A DNA stretch of 64,000 nucleotides, taken from Prolixibacteraceae bacterium. Its GTDB lineage: Bacteria > Bacteroidota > Bacteroidia > Bacteroidales > Prolixibacteraceae. Positions 7,739-15,952 of this stretch are shown here, piece by piece; within the stretch, counting starts at the first letter, position 1; the number at the start of each line of letters is the position of its first letter. The stretch is from contig JAIOZY010000004.1 in the NCBI GenBank assembly GCA_021740385.1, positions 62,001 to 126,000 of the forward strand, written 5' to 3'. The notes below the pieces were generated by a model, which did no database searches, was not told the origin of the DNA, and saw nothing but the letters and a program-made list of their open reading frames with translations. The position numbers and the translations under genes are program-made.

Positions 7739-8761
7739 ATGCAATTTGTTTGTAAGAACTGCTTTGCAGATAAAGAGTTAATAGGTTTTATAGTATCTCA
7801 AAATACATTTGGGGATTGTGGTTGTTGTGGAAGTAAAGATGTTGAAATTATTTCAATAGAGGAGTTGTTTGATTTCTTTAAGGAATTGTTTGGAAACTTC
7901 CAATCGATCTCAAGTGGTGAATGTTTTATCTCTAAAATTCAAGATAATTGGAGTTTGTTTAGTACCCTGGAAAACGGACAAAAAATCCTGAATTTTACTT
8001 TAGCGAAAATAGACTCTCCAATAAAAAGTCCTGATGAATTAGTTGATTTTAATGATGAAATCCTTGAAAATGTAAATTTTTGGTTCAAGTTAAAGGAACA
8101 ACTAAAATGGGAAAGACGCTATTTGACAAATATTGGTTACTTAACAGATGATTTGGGTTGGGATAGCTTTTTTGAGAGCAAAACAATAATCGGAAAAGAC
8201 GACAATTTTTACAGGGCACGTTTACATAAAAATGCAGATGAGAAACTTTTCTCAAATGATGAAATGTTTTGTCCCCGAAAAGAATTCTCTACTGCCGGAC
8301 GTGCTAATCCAAGCGGAATACCATATTTGTATTTAAGCGATAGTGAAGACACAATTCTTTATGAAATAAGAGCTTCATATCTTGACGAAGTTTCTGTCGC
8401 TTCTTTTCGTATAAAACAAGATTTATCTCAGGATATCATTATTTCCGATTTTACAGAAACCCCTTCTCTTTATGCTCAAAGTGAAGTAAATCAGAGGATA
8501 AAATCAACTCTGTTAAAACAAATTATCAGTAGAGATTTATCAAAGCCAATGAGACGATATGATTCTGAACTTGATTATATCCCAACTCAATTTATCTGTG
8601 AATTTATCAGGGTGTTTACCAATGTACAAGGAATAAAATTCAGAAGTTCCCTTCACGACATTGGAAATAATTTAGTCATTTTTAATCAAAACATAATGGA
8701 ATGTAATGAAGTAATAAAAGTTCAGGTTTCAGGAGTATCCATTGATTCCATAAAATTATGA
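7739..8761 (+). CDS. zinc-ribbon/helical N-terminus plus RES domain protein
   Basis: The 340-residue protein begins with a probable zinc ribbon (C5-x2-C8 and C27-x2-C30). A helical region of about 110 residues follows, in the position of the HEPN/RES N-terminal domain. The C-terminal half is a RES domain. Residues expected at the RES active site are visible: R159 in FYRAR, G187-R188 in the STAGRAN loop, the YLYLSDSEDT segment, and E209 in YEIRAS. RES proteins degrade NAD+ (NAD+ phosphorylase or glycohydrolase activity) and are toxic to the cell. A RES domain fused to a sensor-like N-terminus without its own Xre antitoxin suggests that the two preceding genes control it. I chose ATG 7739; a TTG two codons earlier is the alternative. 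AT-rich like its partners. Confidence 0.8.
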   Translation: MQFVCKNCFADKELIGFIVSQNTFGDCGCCGSKDVEIISIEELFDFFKELFGNFQSISSGECFISKIQDNWSLFSTLENGQKILNFTLAKIDSPIKSPDELVDFNDEILENVNFWFKLKEQLKWERRYLTNIGYLTDDLGWDSFFESKTIIGKDDNFYRARLHKNADEKLFSNDEMFCPRKEFSTAGRANPSGIPYLYLSDSEDTILYEIRASYLDEVSVASFRIKQDLSQDIIISDFTETPSLYAQSEVNQRIKSTLLKQIISRDLSKPMRRYDSELDYIPTQFICEFIRVFTNVQGIKFRSSLHDIGNNLVIFNQNIMECNEVIKVQVSGVSIDSIKL

Positions 8762-8811
8762 TCATAGATGCGGGTTTCATTGTGAACACTATACATAAAA
8801 CAAGCAACAAA

Positions 8812-9228
8812 ATGAGTAAACTATTTTTATTACTTGCAATTTGGCTTATGCTTTTATTGGCCACTTTAACGGCAAGTGCCGAAGGAAATGAATATACCGG
8901 GCGTTCCCAATCGGTTTATAACAGTGAACCTTACATGGGTTTTGTAACGATCAGTTTCAACGTAAATGAAATTGACAGTGTCCGATTTCAAATTGTCGAT
9001 ACCCTGAACAACGAAGTTTTTGGCCCGGATTATGAAAAGCATTACCCCGACAATGCCCATTACCGCCAGCAATGCCGAAACGACTGGCAGGGGGTATTGC
9101 ATTACCCGAAGGAACTTCTTAAAAAGCAAAGCATCGATTCGGTTGATGCCGTTAGCGGAGCTACCTGGTCGTACAACATTTTTAAAGCAGCGGTTAATGA
9201 TGCATTTAAAAAAAACAAGGGGAAATAG
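8812..9228 (+). CDS. exported FMN-binding domain protein
   Basis: This 138-residue protein has a signal peptide (KLFLLLAIWLMLLLATLTAS, cleaved near residue 23) and one FMN-binding domain. The sequence VDAVSGATWS, with the threonine at about residue 118, matches the S-G-A-T motif in which Apb-type enzymes attach FMN covalently in Na+-NQR/RNF-like and other periplasmic electron carriers. The opening YTGRSQSVYN and GFVTISFNV strands fit the domain. The start at 8812 gives a proper signal peptide; an in-frame ATG at 8758, overlapping the RES stop codon, would add 18 residues before it. GC content rises here to the genome average, so I regard it as outside the upstream cassette. The redox partner is not visible. 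Confidence 0.75.
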   Translation: MSKLFLLLAIWLMLLLATLTASAEGNEYTGRSQSVYNSEPYMGFVTISFNVNEIDSVRFQIVDTLNNEVFGPDYEKHYPDNAHYRQQCRNDWQGVLHYPKELLKKQSIDSVDAVSGATWSYNIFKAAVNDAFKKNKGK

Positions 9229-9250
9229 ATATGCTTTGTTGCTCTGCTGA

Positions 9251-9269
9251 TCCGGATTTTGAATCCGGA
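9251..9269. repeat. perfect hairpin TCCGGATT/AATCCGGA
   Basis: TCCGGATT (9251-9258), loop TTG, AATCCGGA (9262-9269). The hairpin stands 22 bp after the FMN-binding gene and may work as its terminator, although no T-run follows. The form resembles the hairpin at 1300-1320. Confidence 0.45.
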
Positions 9270-9427
9270 TGTTGTATTTGAACCAGACATCGCATTTTTT
9301 TCATACAATAACCCGCACGTACCTATGCTTTGCAGAAACTTTGCGAAGAGCCGGGTAGATAAAATCGTTTTAGCATACTTATCAACATCCCTCCCAAAAC
9401 TCACCTTTTTTTTTCATATTTGTATCC

Positions 9428-10552
9428 ATGCAATTCAGCGGTGTTATCGGGCAAGCTGCCATAAAAAAGAAACTGATCGATGGCGTAAAAGAAGGGCGTG
9501 TAAGCCATGCCCAGTTATTTTCCGGCCCTTCGGGGGTGGGGAAAATGGCCATGGCGCTGGCTTATGCCCAATACATTAATTGCAAAAACCCATCGGAAAA
9601 CGATTCCTGTGGTGTGTGTGCTTCGTGTAAAAAATATGAAAAATACATACACCCCGACCTGCATTTTGTTTTCCCGGTTGTGAAATCATCAAAATTTAAA
9701 GAACCGGTTAGCGACGATTATATCGGACAATGGCGTGAAATGCTTTCAAAGAGTCCCTATTTCAACCTGCCCATGTGGTATAGTGCCATAAATGTAGCCA
9801 ACGCGCAGGGACACATTTTTGTACACGAGAGTAGTGAGATTATCCGCAAGCTGAACCTAAAAACTTTTGAGGGCGATTATAAGGTGATGATTGTTTGGAT
9901 GGCCGAGCGCATGAATGTGCAATGTGCCAACAAACTGCTTAAAATTCTGGAAGAACCGCCGCCAAATACCCTGTTTATACTTATTACCGAAAACGAAGAA
10001 GCCCTGTTGCCAACCATACGCTCGCGTGTTCAGTTAATTAAATTCACGGGCATCGAAAACAGAGCGCTGGCTGCGGCCATTGGTGAAATTCCCGAATCGG
10101 AAGGTAAGGACATAAGCGGGCTGGTGCACCTGGCCAGGGGGAGTTACCTGAAGGCAAGGGAACTGATTTTTCCCGATGAAGATACCGGGTTGTATTTTGA
10201 AAAATTTACCGATATAATGAGGCTGGCCTATAAACGCGACTGGCTGGCGCTTTTTAAATGGGCCGATGAAATGGCTGCAACTGGCCGCGAAAAACAAAAA
10301 AACTTTCTTACATACAGCATGCGGATGTTGCGCGAGAATTTTATCAAAAACCTGAAACGCCCCGAAATTGTATTTCTTGACGATGAAGAAAACGGGTTTT
10401 CCGAAAAATTCAGCCCGTTCATTAACGAACGGAATATCCAGTTTTTTTTCACCGAGTTTGAAAAGGCCTACCGCGATATAGCCCAAAACGGGAACCCACG
10501 GGTCATTTTTCTCGACCTGTCGCTTAAAATTTCAAAAATGATACGGGCATGA
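9428..10552 (+). CDS. holB: DNA polymerase III delta' subunit
   Basis: This 374-residue clamp-loader ATPase-fold protein has an N-terminal AAA+ domain starting MQFSGVIGQAAIKKKL. The degenerate Walker A GPSGVGKM has Met in place of the Thr/Ser, as in non-hydrolysing delta'. A four-cysteine zinc knuckle (CGVCASCKKYEKYIHPDLH, with one more Cys just before) follows, then the sensor-1-like segment KLLKILEEPPPNTLFILITE with TIRSRVQ (SRC-like). Delta' helps open the sliding clamp and load it on DNA. The C-terminal collar domain is present. It precedes ricT-gldH-trmB, a gene order that is common in Bacteroidota. Confidence 0.9.
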   Translation: MQFSGVIGQAAIKKKLIDGVKEGRVSHAQLFSGPSGVGKMAMALAYAQYINCKNPSENDSCGVCASCKKYEKYIHPDLHFVFPVVKSSKFKEPVSDDYIGQWREMLSKSPYFNLPMWYSAINVANAQGHIFVHESSEIIRKLNLKTFEGDYKVMIVWMAERMNVQCANKLLKILEEPPPNTLFILITENEEALLPTIRSRVQLIKFTGIENRALAAAIGEIPESEGKDISGLVHLARGSYLKARELIFPDEDTGLYFEKFTDIMRLAYKRDWLALFKWADEMAATGREKQKNFLTYSMRMLRENFIKNLKRPEIVFLDDEENGFSEKFSPFINERNIQFFFTEFEKAYRDIAQNGNPRVIFLDLSLKISKMIRA

Positions 10553-10683
10553 AATCCTTAAAACCCGGATACCGCTTATCTCTGTCATTATTTTTTCTCT
10601 TAATGCTTTGCCAATATCCCGGTTTTTAAAACCCCGGTTCTCATTTTTAATAGCCCATCGTTTTCAACAATCACATTTATAAT

Positions 10684-10691
10684 TATTTTTG
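10684..10691 (+). promoter_or_regulatory. candidate -7 box TATTTTTG upstream of ricT
   Basis: TATTTTTG matches the Bacteroidota -7 consensus TAnnTTTG and lies 56 bp upstream of the ricT ATG, with a TTTTC element about 19 bp before it at 10661-10665. The 194-base spacer 10553-10746 has no gene, so a promoter for the ricT-gldH-trmB run is expected here. Confidence 0.35.
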
Positions 10692-10746
10692 TAGGCTGAA
10701 CCAACTATATATTCCCCGGGTATACCGGGGCACAAGTTAATTTATT

Positions 10747-11949
10747 ATGAATACAGGAGATCCGATATACAGAGGCTGCCCTTCAACTGAAAAGGCCGGT
10801 ACCTGCGCAAAATTAGAAGTATACAATTGGTTAAAAGATGTTCCGAATACATCAAACCCAGATGAATTTGTTGAAATACGTTTCAAAAATACCCGCAAGG
10901 ATTATTACCGGAATGTGAACAACCTGAAACTTGAAGTGGGGGAACTTGTTGCCGTTGAGGCTAACCCCGGGCACGACATTGGCATGGTTTCGCTTACGGG
11001 AGACCTTGTGCTGTGGCAGATGAAACGTCATAAAGTAACCCTGGTTAACGGCGAAATAAAAAAAATTTACCGGAAAGCAAAGCCCGTTGATATTGAAAAG
11101 TGGGAAATCGCTATGAAACGCGAGCACGAAACCATGATCAAAAGCCGCCAGATTTCAGCCGACCTTAACCTGAATATGAAAATTGGCGATGTTGAATTTC
11201 AGGGCGACGGCACCAAAGCCATTTTCTACTACATAGCCGACGATCGTGTCGACTTCCGCCAGCTAATCAGAGTGCTGGCCGAAACATTTCACATCCGTAT
11301 CGAGATGAAACAAATTGGTGCACGGCAGGAAGCCGGCCGCATTGGCGGGATTGGCCCTTGTGGGCGTGAATTGTGCTGCTGCTCGTGGATGTCGAATTTT
11401 AGCTCGGTTACCACCGGCGCTGCACGCTACCAGGAAATATCGATGAACCCGCAAAAACTGGCAGGTCAGTGCAGTAAACTCAAATGTTGCATAAACTACG
11501 AGGTCGACAGTTACATTGACGAACAAAAATATTTCCCGCCAAAAATTAAGCTCGAAACCGGGGAAGGAACATACTCCTATTTTAAAACCGATGTTTTCAA
11601 GCGTACTTACTGGTACTCGCTCGAATCGAACACCCCATCCGGCCAGGTAGGCATAACGGTTGAAAGGGTGCAGGAAATTATAAAAATGAACCGCAACGGC
11701 AAAAAACCCGATAAACTGATCGATTTCAACGATATTGCCAATTTAAAAGTGAAGGCGGTCAACGATTACGAGAACGTTGTGGGGCAGGACAGCCTTACCC
11801 GATTTGACAAACCAAAAGGTGACAGGCGAAGGGGCAGGCGGAAATTTAAGAAACGGACATCGTCAAACGATCAGCCCCAGGACCGGAACAATAACAGGAA
11901 TTACAACCGGCCACGTAAAAAAGGAAAACCGCAAAAACGGCAGTCATGA
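10747..11949 (+). CDS. ricT: PSP1/YaaT (RicT) family protein
   Basis: This 400-residue cytoplasmic protein has the PSP1 C-terminal domain. Its hallmark is the cysteine cluster GPCGRELCCCSW near residue 205, with further cysteines at CSKLKCC about 35 residues on. In Bacillus the Ric complex carries Fe-S clusters and tunes RNase Y. Bacteroidota members are routinely linked to gldH, and their role there is not settled. The last 50 residues are a highly basic, Arg/Lys/Asn-rich tail (RRGRRKFKKR and so on) that probably contacts RNA. The stop overlaps the gldH start (ATGA at 11946-11949), implying translational coupling. Confidence 0.85.
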   Translation: MNTGDPIYRGCPSTEKAGTCAKLEVYNWLKDVPNTSNPDEFVEIRFKNTRKDYYRNVNNLKLEVGELVAVEANPGHDIGMVSLTGDLVLWQMKRHKVTLVNGEIKKIYRKAKPVDIEKWEIAMKREHETMIKSRQISADLNLNMKIGDVEFQGDGTKAIFYYIADDRVDFRQLIRVLAETFHIRIEMKQIGARQEAGRIGGIGPCGRELCCCSWMSNFSSVTTGAARYQEISMNPQKLAGQCSKLKCCINYEVDSYIDEQKYFPPKIKLETGEGTYSYFKTDVFKRTYWYSLESNTPSGQVGITVERVQEIIKMNRNGKKPDKLIDFNDIANLKVKAVNDYENVVGQDSLTRFDKPKGDRRRGRRKFKKRTSSNDQPQDRNNNRNYNRPRKKGKPQKRQS

Positions 11950-12407
11950 TACGAAACACCGCAGTTGTAGTTGCAGCCTTTTGCCTGATGATTGCTTCGT
12001 GCAACACCGGTTGTCTGTACGAAGATTACCGCTCGTTCGGGAATGAAGGCTGGGATAAAGACTCGCTAATCTCTTTCAATGTTCAGGTTACCGATACAGC
12101 CCCGGCTTTCGACATCAATATTTATGTGCGGAATTTGGGCGATTATCAGTACAGCAACCTTTGGCTTTTTGCCGAAGTTCAGGCACCCGATTCGTCGGTA
12201 ATACGGGATACCGTTGAGTATGTACTGGCCAAGCCCAACGGTGAATGGACAGGGAAAGGAAATACCGTTTTTTCAAATAATTTCATTTTCAGGGAAAACG
12301 TTTATTTCCCCCGGAAAGGCATTTATACATTCACACTGCAACAAGCCATGCGCGAAGACAAACTGAAAGGGATAAGCGATATAGGCTTGCGGGTTGAAAA
12401 AAATTAA
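11946..12407 (+). CDS. gldH: gliding-motility-type lipoprotein GldH
   Basis: This 153-residue lipoprotein has a signal peptide ending IASC, with the acylated cysteine at about residue 19. A beta-sandwich-like body (ISFNVQVTDTAPAFDINIYV, NLWLFAEVQAPDS) and the conserved RDTVEYVLAKPNGEWTGKG segment are typical of GldH. GldH is needed for gliding in Flavobacterium. In non-gliding Bacteroidota it is retained next to ricT, presumably with an envelope role. It overlaps ricT by four bases and is followed within nine bases by trmB. Confidence 0.9.
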   Translation: MIRNTAVVVAAFCLMIASCNTGCLYEDYRSFGNEGWDKDSLISFNVQVTDTAPAFDINIYVRNLGDYQYSNLWLFAEVQAPDSSVIRDTVEYVLAKPNGEWTGKGNTVFSNNFIFRENVYFPRKGIYTFTLQQAMREDKLKGISDIGLRVEKN

Positions 12408-12415
12408 ATCGCGTT

Positions 12416-13159
12416 GTGGGAAAAAACAAACTTTCAAAATTTGCCGATATGGAAACCTTCAGTAATGTTATACAGGTTCCGTATCGCGACATTCAACAAA
12501 AAGATCATCCGTTAAAAAATAACTGGAACAAAACGTTTTTTAAAAACCAAAAACCCATTGTTCTTGAACTGGGTTGCGGAAAGGGCGAATACACGGTTGG
12601 CCTGGCACAAATAGATCAGCAGAAAAACTTTATTGGTGTCGATTTAAAAGGGGCGCGGATTTGGCAGGGGGCGAAATTTGCCACCGAAAACGGGTTGGAA
12701 AATGTTGCCTTTCTGCGTACACACATCGAAATGATCGGGCAGTTTTTTGGCAAAAACGAAGTGGCCGCTATTTGGCTTACCTTTCCCGACCCGCAAATGA
12801 AAAAAACACGCAAAAGGCTTACCTCAACCCGGTTTATCGAGTACTACCGGAATTTTCTTCAACCCGGCGGGATCATCCACCTGAAAACCGACAGCAATTT
12901 TCAATACCGCTATACGCTTGAAATGGCCAAAGAAAACCGTTTTGAGATCATTGCAAACATTGAAAATGTGCATGCGCTTGAACCCGTTGAGCCGGTTTTG
13001 CAAATCAGAACGTTTTACGAAAAACAGTGGATTGCAAGGGGAATACCCATAAAATACCTCAGTTTCTGCCCGCATCAAAAACCGCTTACCGAACCCGATG
13101 TGGATATTGAGCCCGATACCTACCGGAGTTTTGGCCGGGGCGCGATGAATGTTGATTGA
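12416..13159 (+). CDS. trmB: tRNA (guanine-N7-)-methyltransferase
   Basis: The enzyme methylates G46 of tRNA using SAM. It has the SAM-binding motif VLELGCGKGEYTVGLA, the acidic motif FIGVDLKGARIW, and the TrmB-specific WLTFPDPQMKKTRKRL with the catalytic Asp. The 247 residues fit the family. The start is GTG at 12416-12418: family members in this phylum normally begin MGKNKL-x-KFA, which this start reproduces exactly, whereas the next ATG is 11 codons in. It is the last gene of the holB-ricT-gldH-trmB run. A convergent tRNA gene follows 16 bases on. Confidence 0.93.
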   Translation: MGKNKLSKFADMETFSNVIQVPYRDIQQKDHPLKNNWNKTFFKNQKPIVLELGCGKGEYTVGLAQIDQQKNFIGVDLKGARIWQGAKFATENGLENVAFLRTHIEMIGQFFGKNEVAAIWLTFPDPQMKKTRKRLTSTRFIEYYRNFLQPGGIIHLKTDSNFQYRYTLEMAKENRFEIIANIENVHALEPVEPVLQIRTFYEKQWIARGIPIKYLSFCPHQKPLTEPDVDIEPDTYRSFGRGAMNVD

Positions 13160-13175
13160 TAAAGATATTTGGTTG

Positions 13176-13247
13176 TAGCCCCAACAGGAATCGAACCTGT
13201 ATCTACAGTTTAGGAAACTGCTATTCTATCCGTTGAACTATGGGGCC
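13176..13247 (-). tRNA. tRNA-Arg (anticodon CCT)
   Basis: Read on the minus strand, the 72 bases fold as a full cloverleaf. The acceptor is GGCCCCA with TGGGGCT (one G-U pair at the end), the D-arm is GTTC/GAAT, the anticodon arm is GCAGT-TTCCTAA-ACTGT, the T-arm is ACAGG-TTCGATT-CCTGT, and the discriminator is A. The seven-base loop TTCCTAA puts CCT in the anticodon, reading AGG arginine codons. CCA is not encoded. Confidence 0.95.
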
Positions 13248-13423
13248 AAAAAATGTGCTGCAAAAATAGATAAAATCGATAGTACACCAAATCAAACCAC
13301 TGGGATATTTTCTTTTTGTTCGGTTTTTTGTTTTTACTCATCCTTACGAAACCATATATTTTGTCGAAACCGATCGACAAAAATCACATTAATTTGTCTA
13401 ATAGAGTCGACAATCTGACCTGT

Positions 13424-14476
13424 CTATTTAATAGTCCTGTTTCTGAAAACTTTCAGTATGCTGTTCCCAAAAATCTCAACAGCAATGTCTTGTCCGTCAA
13501 GTTTAGGTGCCTTTACGCCATTGCCAAAAAAAATATCCCCGGTATAAACGAAGGCCTCGTCCCATAATCCCTTATCGATAAACCCCTGAAGGGTTTTTGC
13601 GCCTCCCTCAACGATTACCGATTGTATGCCGTTTCGATAAAGAAATTCCAGCAAGTCGTTGTGAAGGTTTTCAGCCGTGGTTTTAATAATGTTTGCATTC
13701 CTCTTATCGGGGTAGTGATTACTTGCCAGTACAAACGTCTCGGCACGGTTGTCGAAAACATGCAGGCCAGCAGGCAGTCTGTTTTTCAGGTCGAGGATAA
13801 TGCGTGCAGGCTGTTTGCCGTGCCAGTCGCGCAGGGTAAGCGAGGGGTTGTCTTTCATGGCTGTTTCGGTGCCAATTAAAATGGCCCCTTCGGTCGAGCG
13901 TTGCTTGTGAACAGCCACCCGGGCCATTTCGTTGGTAATCCAGTTGGGGTGGCCGGATTTTCTTTTTTCAGGAATAACATCAATAAAACCATCGGCCGTT
14001 TGTGCCCACTTTAAAATTATGTACGGCCTTTGTTTTGTATGGAAAGTAAAAAAACGACGGTTAAGTTGCTGGCATTCATTGGCTAAAATACCAACCGTTA
14101 TGTCGCAACCGGCTGCTTTCAGTTTTTTAATCCCGTTACCGGAGACTTTTGCAAACGGGTCGGGTGTGCCAATCACTACCCGGGGTATTTTCTTTTGAAT
14201 GATCAGATCGGAACAAGGCGGGGTTTTGCCGAAATGGGAGCAGGGTTCAAGGTTAACGTATAATGTTGACTCTGTGAGCAACACTTTATCTTTTACTGAA
14301 TTGATGGCATTCACCTCGGCATGGGGGCCGCCGCATTTTTGGTGAAAGCCTTCGCCAATAATTTTTCCGTTGTGCACAATTACGCAGCCCACCATGGGAT
14401 TTGGCGCGGTGTGCCCATCGCCCAATTTTGCCAGTTGAAGGCAGCGGTGCATGTATGTTTCGTTTACCTGTTCCAA
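13424..14476 (-). CDS. ribD: bifunctional riboflavin deaminase/reductase
   Basis: The 350-residue enzyme catalyses two steps after GTP cyclohydrolase II in riboflavin synthesis. The N-terminal deaminase domain has the zinc motifs HAEVNAI and PCSHFGKTPPC. The C-terminal reductase domain begins at RPYIILKWAQTADGFI and contains ILIGTETAMKDNPSLTLR. Length and order are normal. It is divergent from prmC with about 100 bases between them, and no FMN riboswitch is recognisable in that gap. The 176-base spacer downstream (13248-13423) shows nothing beyond AT-rich sequence. Confidence 0.95.
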   Translation of the reverse strand: MEQVNETYMHRCLQLAKLGDGHTAPNPMVGCVIVHNGKIIGEGFHQKCGGPHAEVNAINSVKDKVLLTESTLYVNLEPCSHFGKTPPCSDLIIQKKIPRVVIGTPDPFAKVSGNGIKKLKAAGCDITVGILANECQQLNRRFFTFHTKQRPYIILKWAQTADGFIDVIPEKRKSGHPNWITNEMARVAVHKQRSTEGAILIGTETAMKDNPSLTLRDWHGKQPARIILDLKNRLPAGLHVFDNRAETFVLASNHYPDKRNANIIKTTAENLHNDLLEFLYRNGIQSVIVEGGAKTLQGFIDKGLWDEAFVYTGDIFFGNGVKAPKLDGQDIAVEIFGNSILKVFRNRTIK

Positions 14477-14508
14477 TTTACTATTTTATAATTCTCCTTC
14501 TTCCCCTT

Positions 14509-14536
14509 CCGCCAATTGGCGGAGGTTGGGGGAGGC
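14509..14536. repeat. dispersed GC-rich palindrome, copy 2
   Basis: The perfect palindrome CCGCCAATTGGCGG (14509-14522) is followed by GGTTGGGGGAGGC. The 11-mer TTGGGGGAGGC (14526-14536) is found again, inverted, at 41354-41364 next to another GC palindrome. It sits in the short gap between the divergent ribD and prmC genes. Confidence 0.55.
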
Positions 14537-14576
14537 TGGTACAAAAATAGGACTAAATATTGTATTTTAGCGAACA

Positions 14577-15419
14577 ATGCAACGGGCTATCGACCATATA
14601 CGGAAATCGCTGAAAGGATTGTACGAAAAGCGGGAAACCGAATCGTTTGTTTTCCTCATTCTTGAACACCTGTTTCGAGTTGACAGGAAAGCGATTATTT
14701 TAAATGAACTTCCCCCGGTAAACGACGGGGATCTGGCAAAAGTTGAAAACATTGTAATGCGCCTGAAAAATTTTGAACCCATTCAATACATCCTGGGCGA
14801 AACCGCGTTTTATACCTTGCCCTTTGACGTAAAACCGGGGGTGCTCATTCCGCGCAACGAAACCGAGGAACTGGTCGATCGCATCGTGAAAACGTACAAG
14901 GGCAGCAACCTAAAAATCCTCGATATTGGCACCGGAAGCGGCTGCATTGCCATTGCCCTGAAAAAGTTTATCCCTGATGCTGAAGTGTGGGCAACCGATG
15001 TTTCGAAAACAGCCCTTGAAATTGCTGAAAGCAATGCCCGAAAAAATAACGTTAAGGTTTGTTTCTTCCTGTCCGATATCCTTTTACAAAAAGAAATGAC
15101 CACTGCCCGTTTCAATGTTATTGTGAGCAACCCGCCCTACATTACCGAAAAGGAAAAGGGGTTGATGGAAAAAAATGTGCTTGAATTTGAACCGCACGGG
15201 GCGCTTTTCGTGCCCGATGAAGACCCACTGCTTTTTTACAATGCAATTTTAAAACATTCAACCGGCCTTTTAAATGAAAACGGGCAACTGTATTTTGAAA
15301 TCAATGAAGCTTACGGTGAAATAGTGCAGGAGTTGTGCCGAAGTTTTGGATACAAAGCCCAAATAGTAAAAGATATTAACGGGAAGGACCGTTTTGTTTC
15401 TGCAAAAAGGATTCGCTAA
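14577..15419 (+). CDS. prmC: peptide chain release factor Gln N5-methyltransferase
   Basis: PrmC/HemK methylates the GGQ glutamine of release factors. The 280-residue protein has a helical N-terminal RF-binding domain ending near FEPIQYILGETAFY. The SAM-binding motif ILDIGTGSGCIAIAL follows, then the catalytic NPPY motif (VSNPPYITE) around residues 184-187. It is complete and of normal length. It is divergent from ribD. The segment after it (15420-15538) is AT-rich and leads into an accessory toxin-antitoxin pair. Confidence 0.95.
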   Translation: MQRAIDHIRKSLKGLYEKRETESFVFLILEHLFRVDRKAIILNELPPVNDGDLAKVENIVMRLKNFEPIQYILGETAFYTLPFDVKPGVLIPRNETEELVDRIVKTYKGSNLKILDIGTGSGCIAIALKKFIPDAEVWATDVSKTALEIAESNARKNNVKVCFFLSDILLQKEMTTARFNVIVSNPPYITEKEKGLMEKNVLEFEPHGALFVPDEDPLLFYNAILKHSTGLLNENGQLYFEINEAYGEIVQELCRSFGYKAQIVKDINGKDRFVSAKRIR

Positions 15420-15509
15420 AATACAGAATTTCAGTTTGGTGATGTTATAAACAAGTAAGTGGCAACTTAAATTATGCGACAATTGGCGCGATTTATAGGA
15501 AATATGTCG

Positions 15510-15517
15510 TATCTTTG
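15510..15517 (+). promoter_or_regulatory. candidate -7 box TATCTTTG for the xre-res operon
   Basis: TATCTTTG fits the TAnnTTTG consensus and lies 21 bp upstream of the antitoxin ATG. The AT-rich bases around it could hold an operator for autoregulation by the antitoxin, as is usual for such pairs, but no obvious inverted repeat is seen. Confidence 0.4.
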
Positions 15518-15538
15518 ATTTTATAAAAATGTAGAATC

Positions 15539-15952
15539 ATGAAAACTGATAGTTTGACATTTAAATCGCTCGAAAATAATGACATCTTCAAATTAATTGA
15601 TGTTACAAGACAAGGTGTAGATTATGAAACATTCGAGGATTTTACTGTTTCGTATCCATTAAATTCTTCTACCTGGTCCAAAATCTTAAATATGTCTGAA
15701 AGGACAATTCAACGTTATAAGAGGGAAAAAAAGCGACTTGACTCAATTCATAGCGAAAAATTTCTTTTAATCATGTTACTTTTCAAAAAAGGAGTTAGTG
15801 TTTTTGGTAACACTTCAAATTTTTTGGCATGGATAAATTCGAAAAGTATCCCATTGGGAGGGATTAAACCAATTGATTTATTAGACAATTCATTTGGTAT
15901 AAATATGGTTAAAGACGAGTTGATTAGAATTGAACATGGAGTTTTAGCATGA
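15539..15952 (+). CDS. Xre/MbcA/ParS-type antitoxin
   Basis: This 137-residue protein has an N-terminal Xre-like helix-turn-helix (STWSKILNMSERTIQRYKRE) and a C-terminal DUF2384 domain (SIPLGGIKPIDLLDNSFG, then a RIEHG ending), the layout of antitoxins paired with RES toxins. It is expected to block the active site of the next gene's product and to repress the operon. Its stop overlaps the toxin start (ATGA at 15949-15952). AT-rich compared with prmC, which fits horizontal gain. Confidence 0.9.
   Translation: MKTDSLTFKSLENNDIFKLIDVTRQGVDYETFEDFTVSYPLNSSTWSKILNMSERTIQRYKREKKRLDSIHSEKFLLIMLLFKKGVSVFGNTSNFLAWINSKSIPLGGIKPIDLLDNSFGINMVKDELIRIEHGVLA

Noticed and set aside
8758-8811. Start of the FMN-binding gene overlapping the RES stop codon (ATGA), which would make it a fourth cassette gene
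   Set aside because: The ATG at 8812 gives a clean signal peptide, and GC content changes back to the genome average here, so the overlap looks fortuitous.
14477-14576. FMN riboswitch upstream of ribD
   Set aside because: Only 100 bases separate ribD and prmC and they are largely a GC palindrome. None of the conserved RFN segments is seen.
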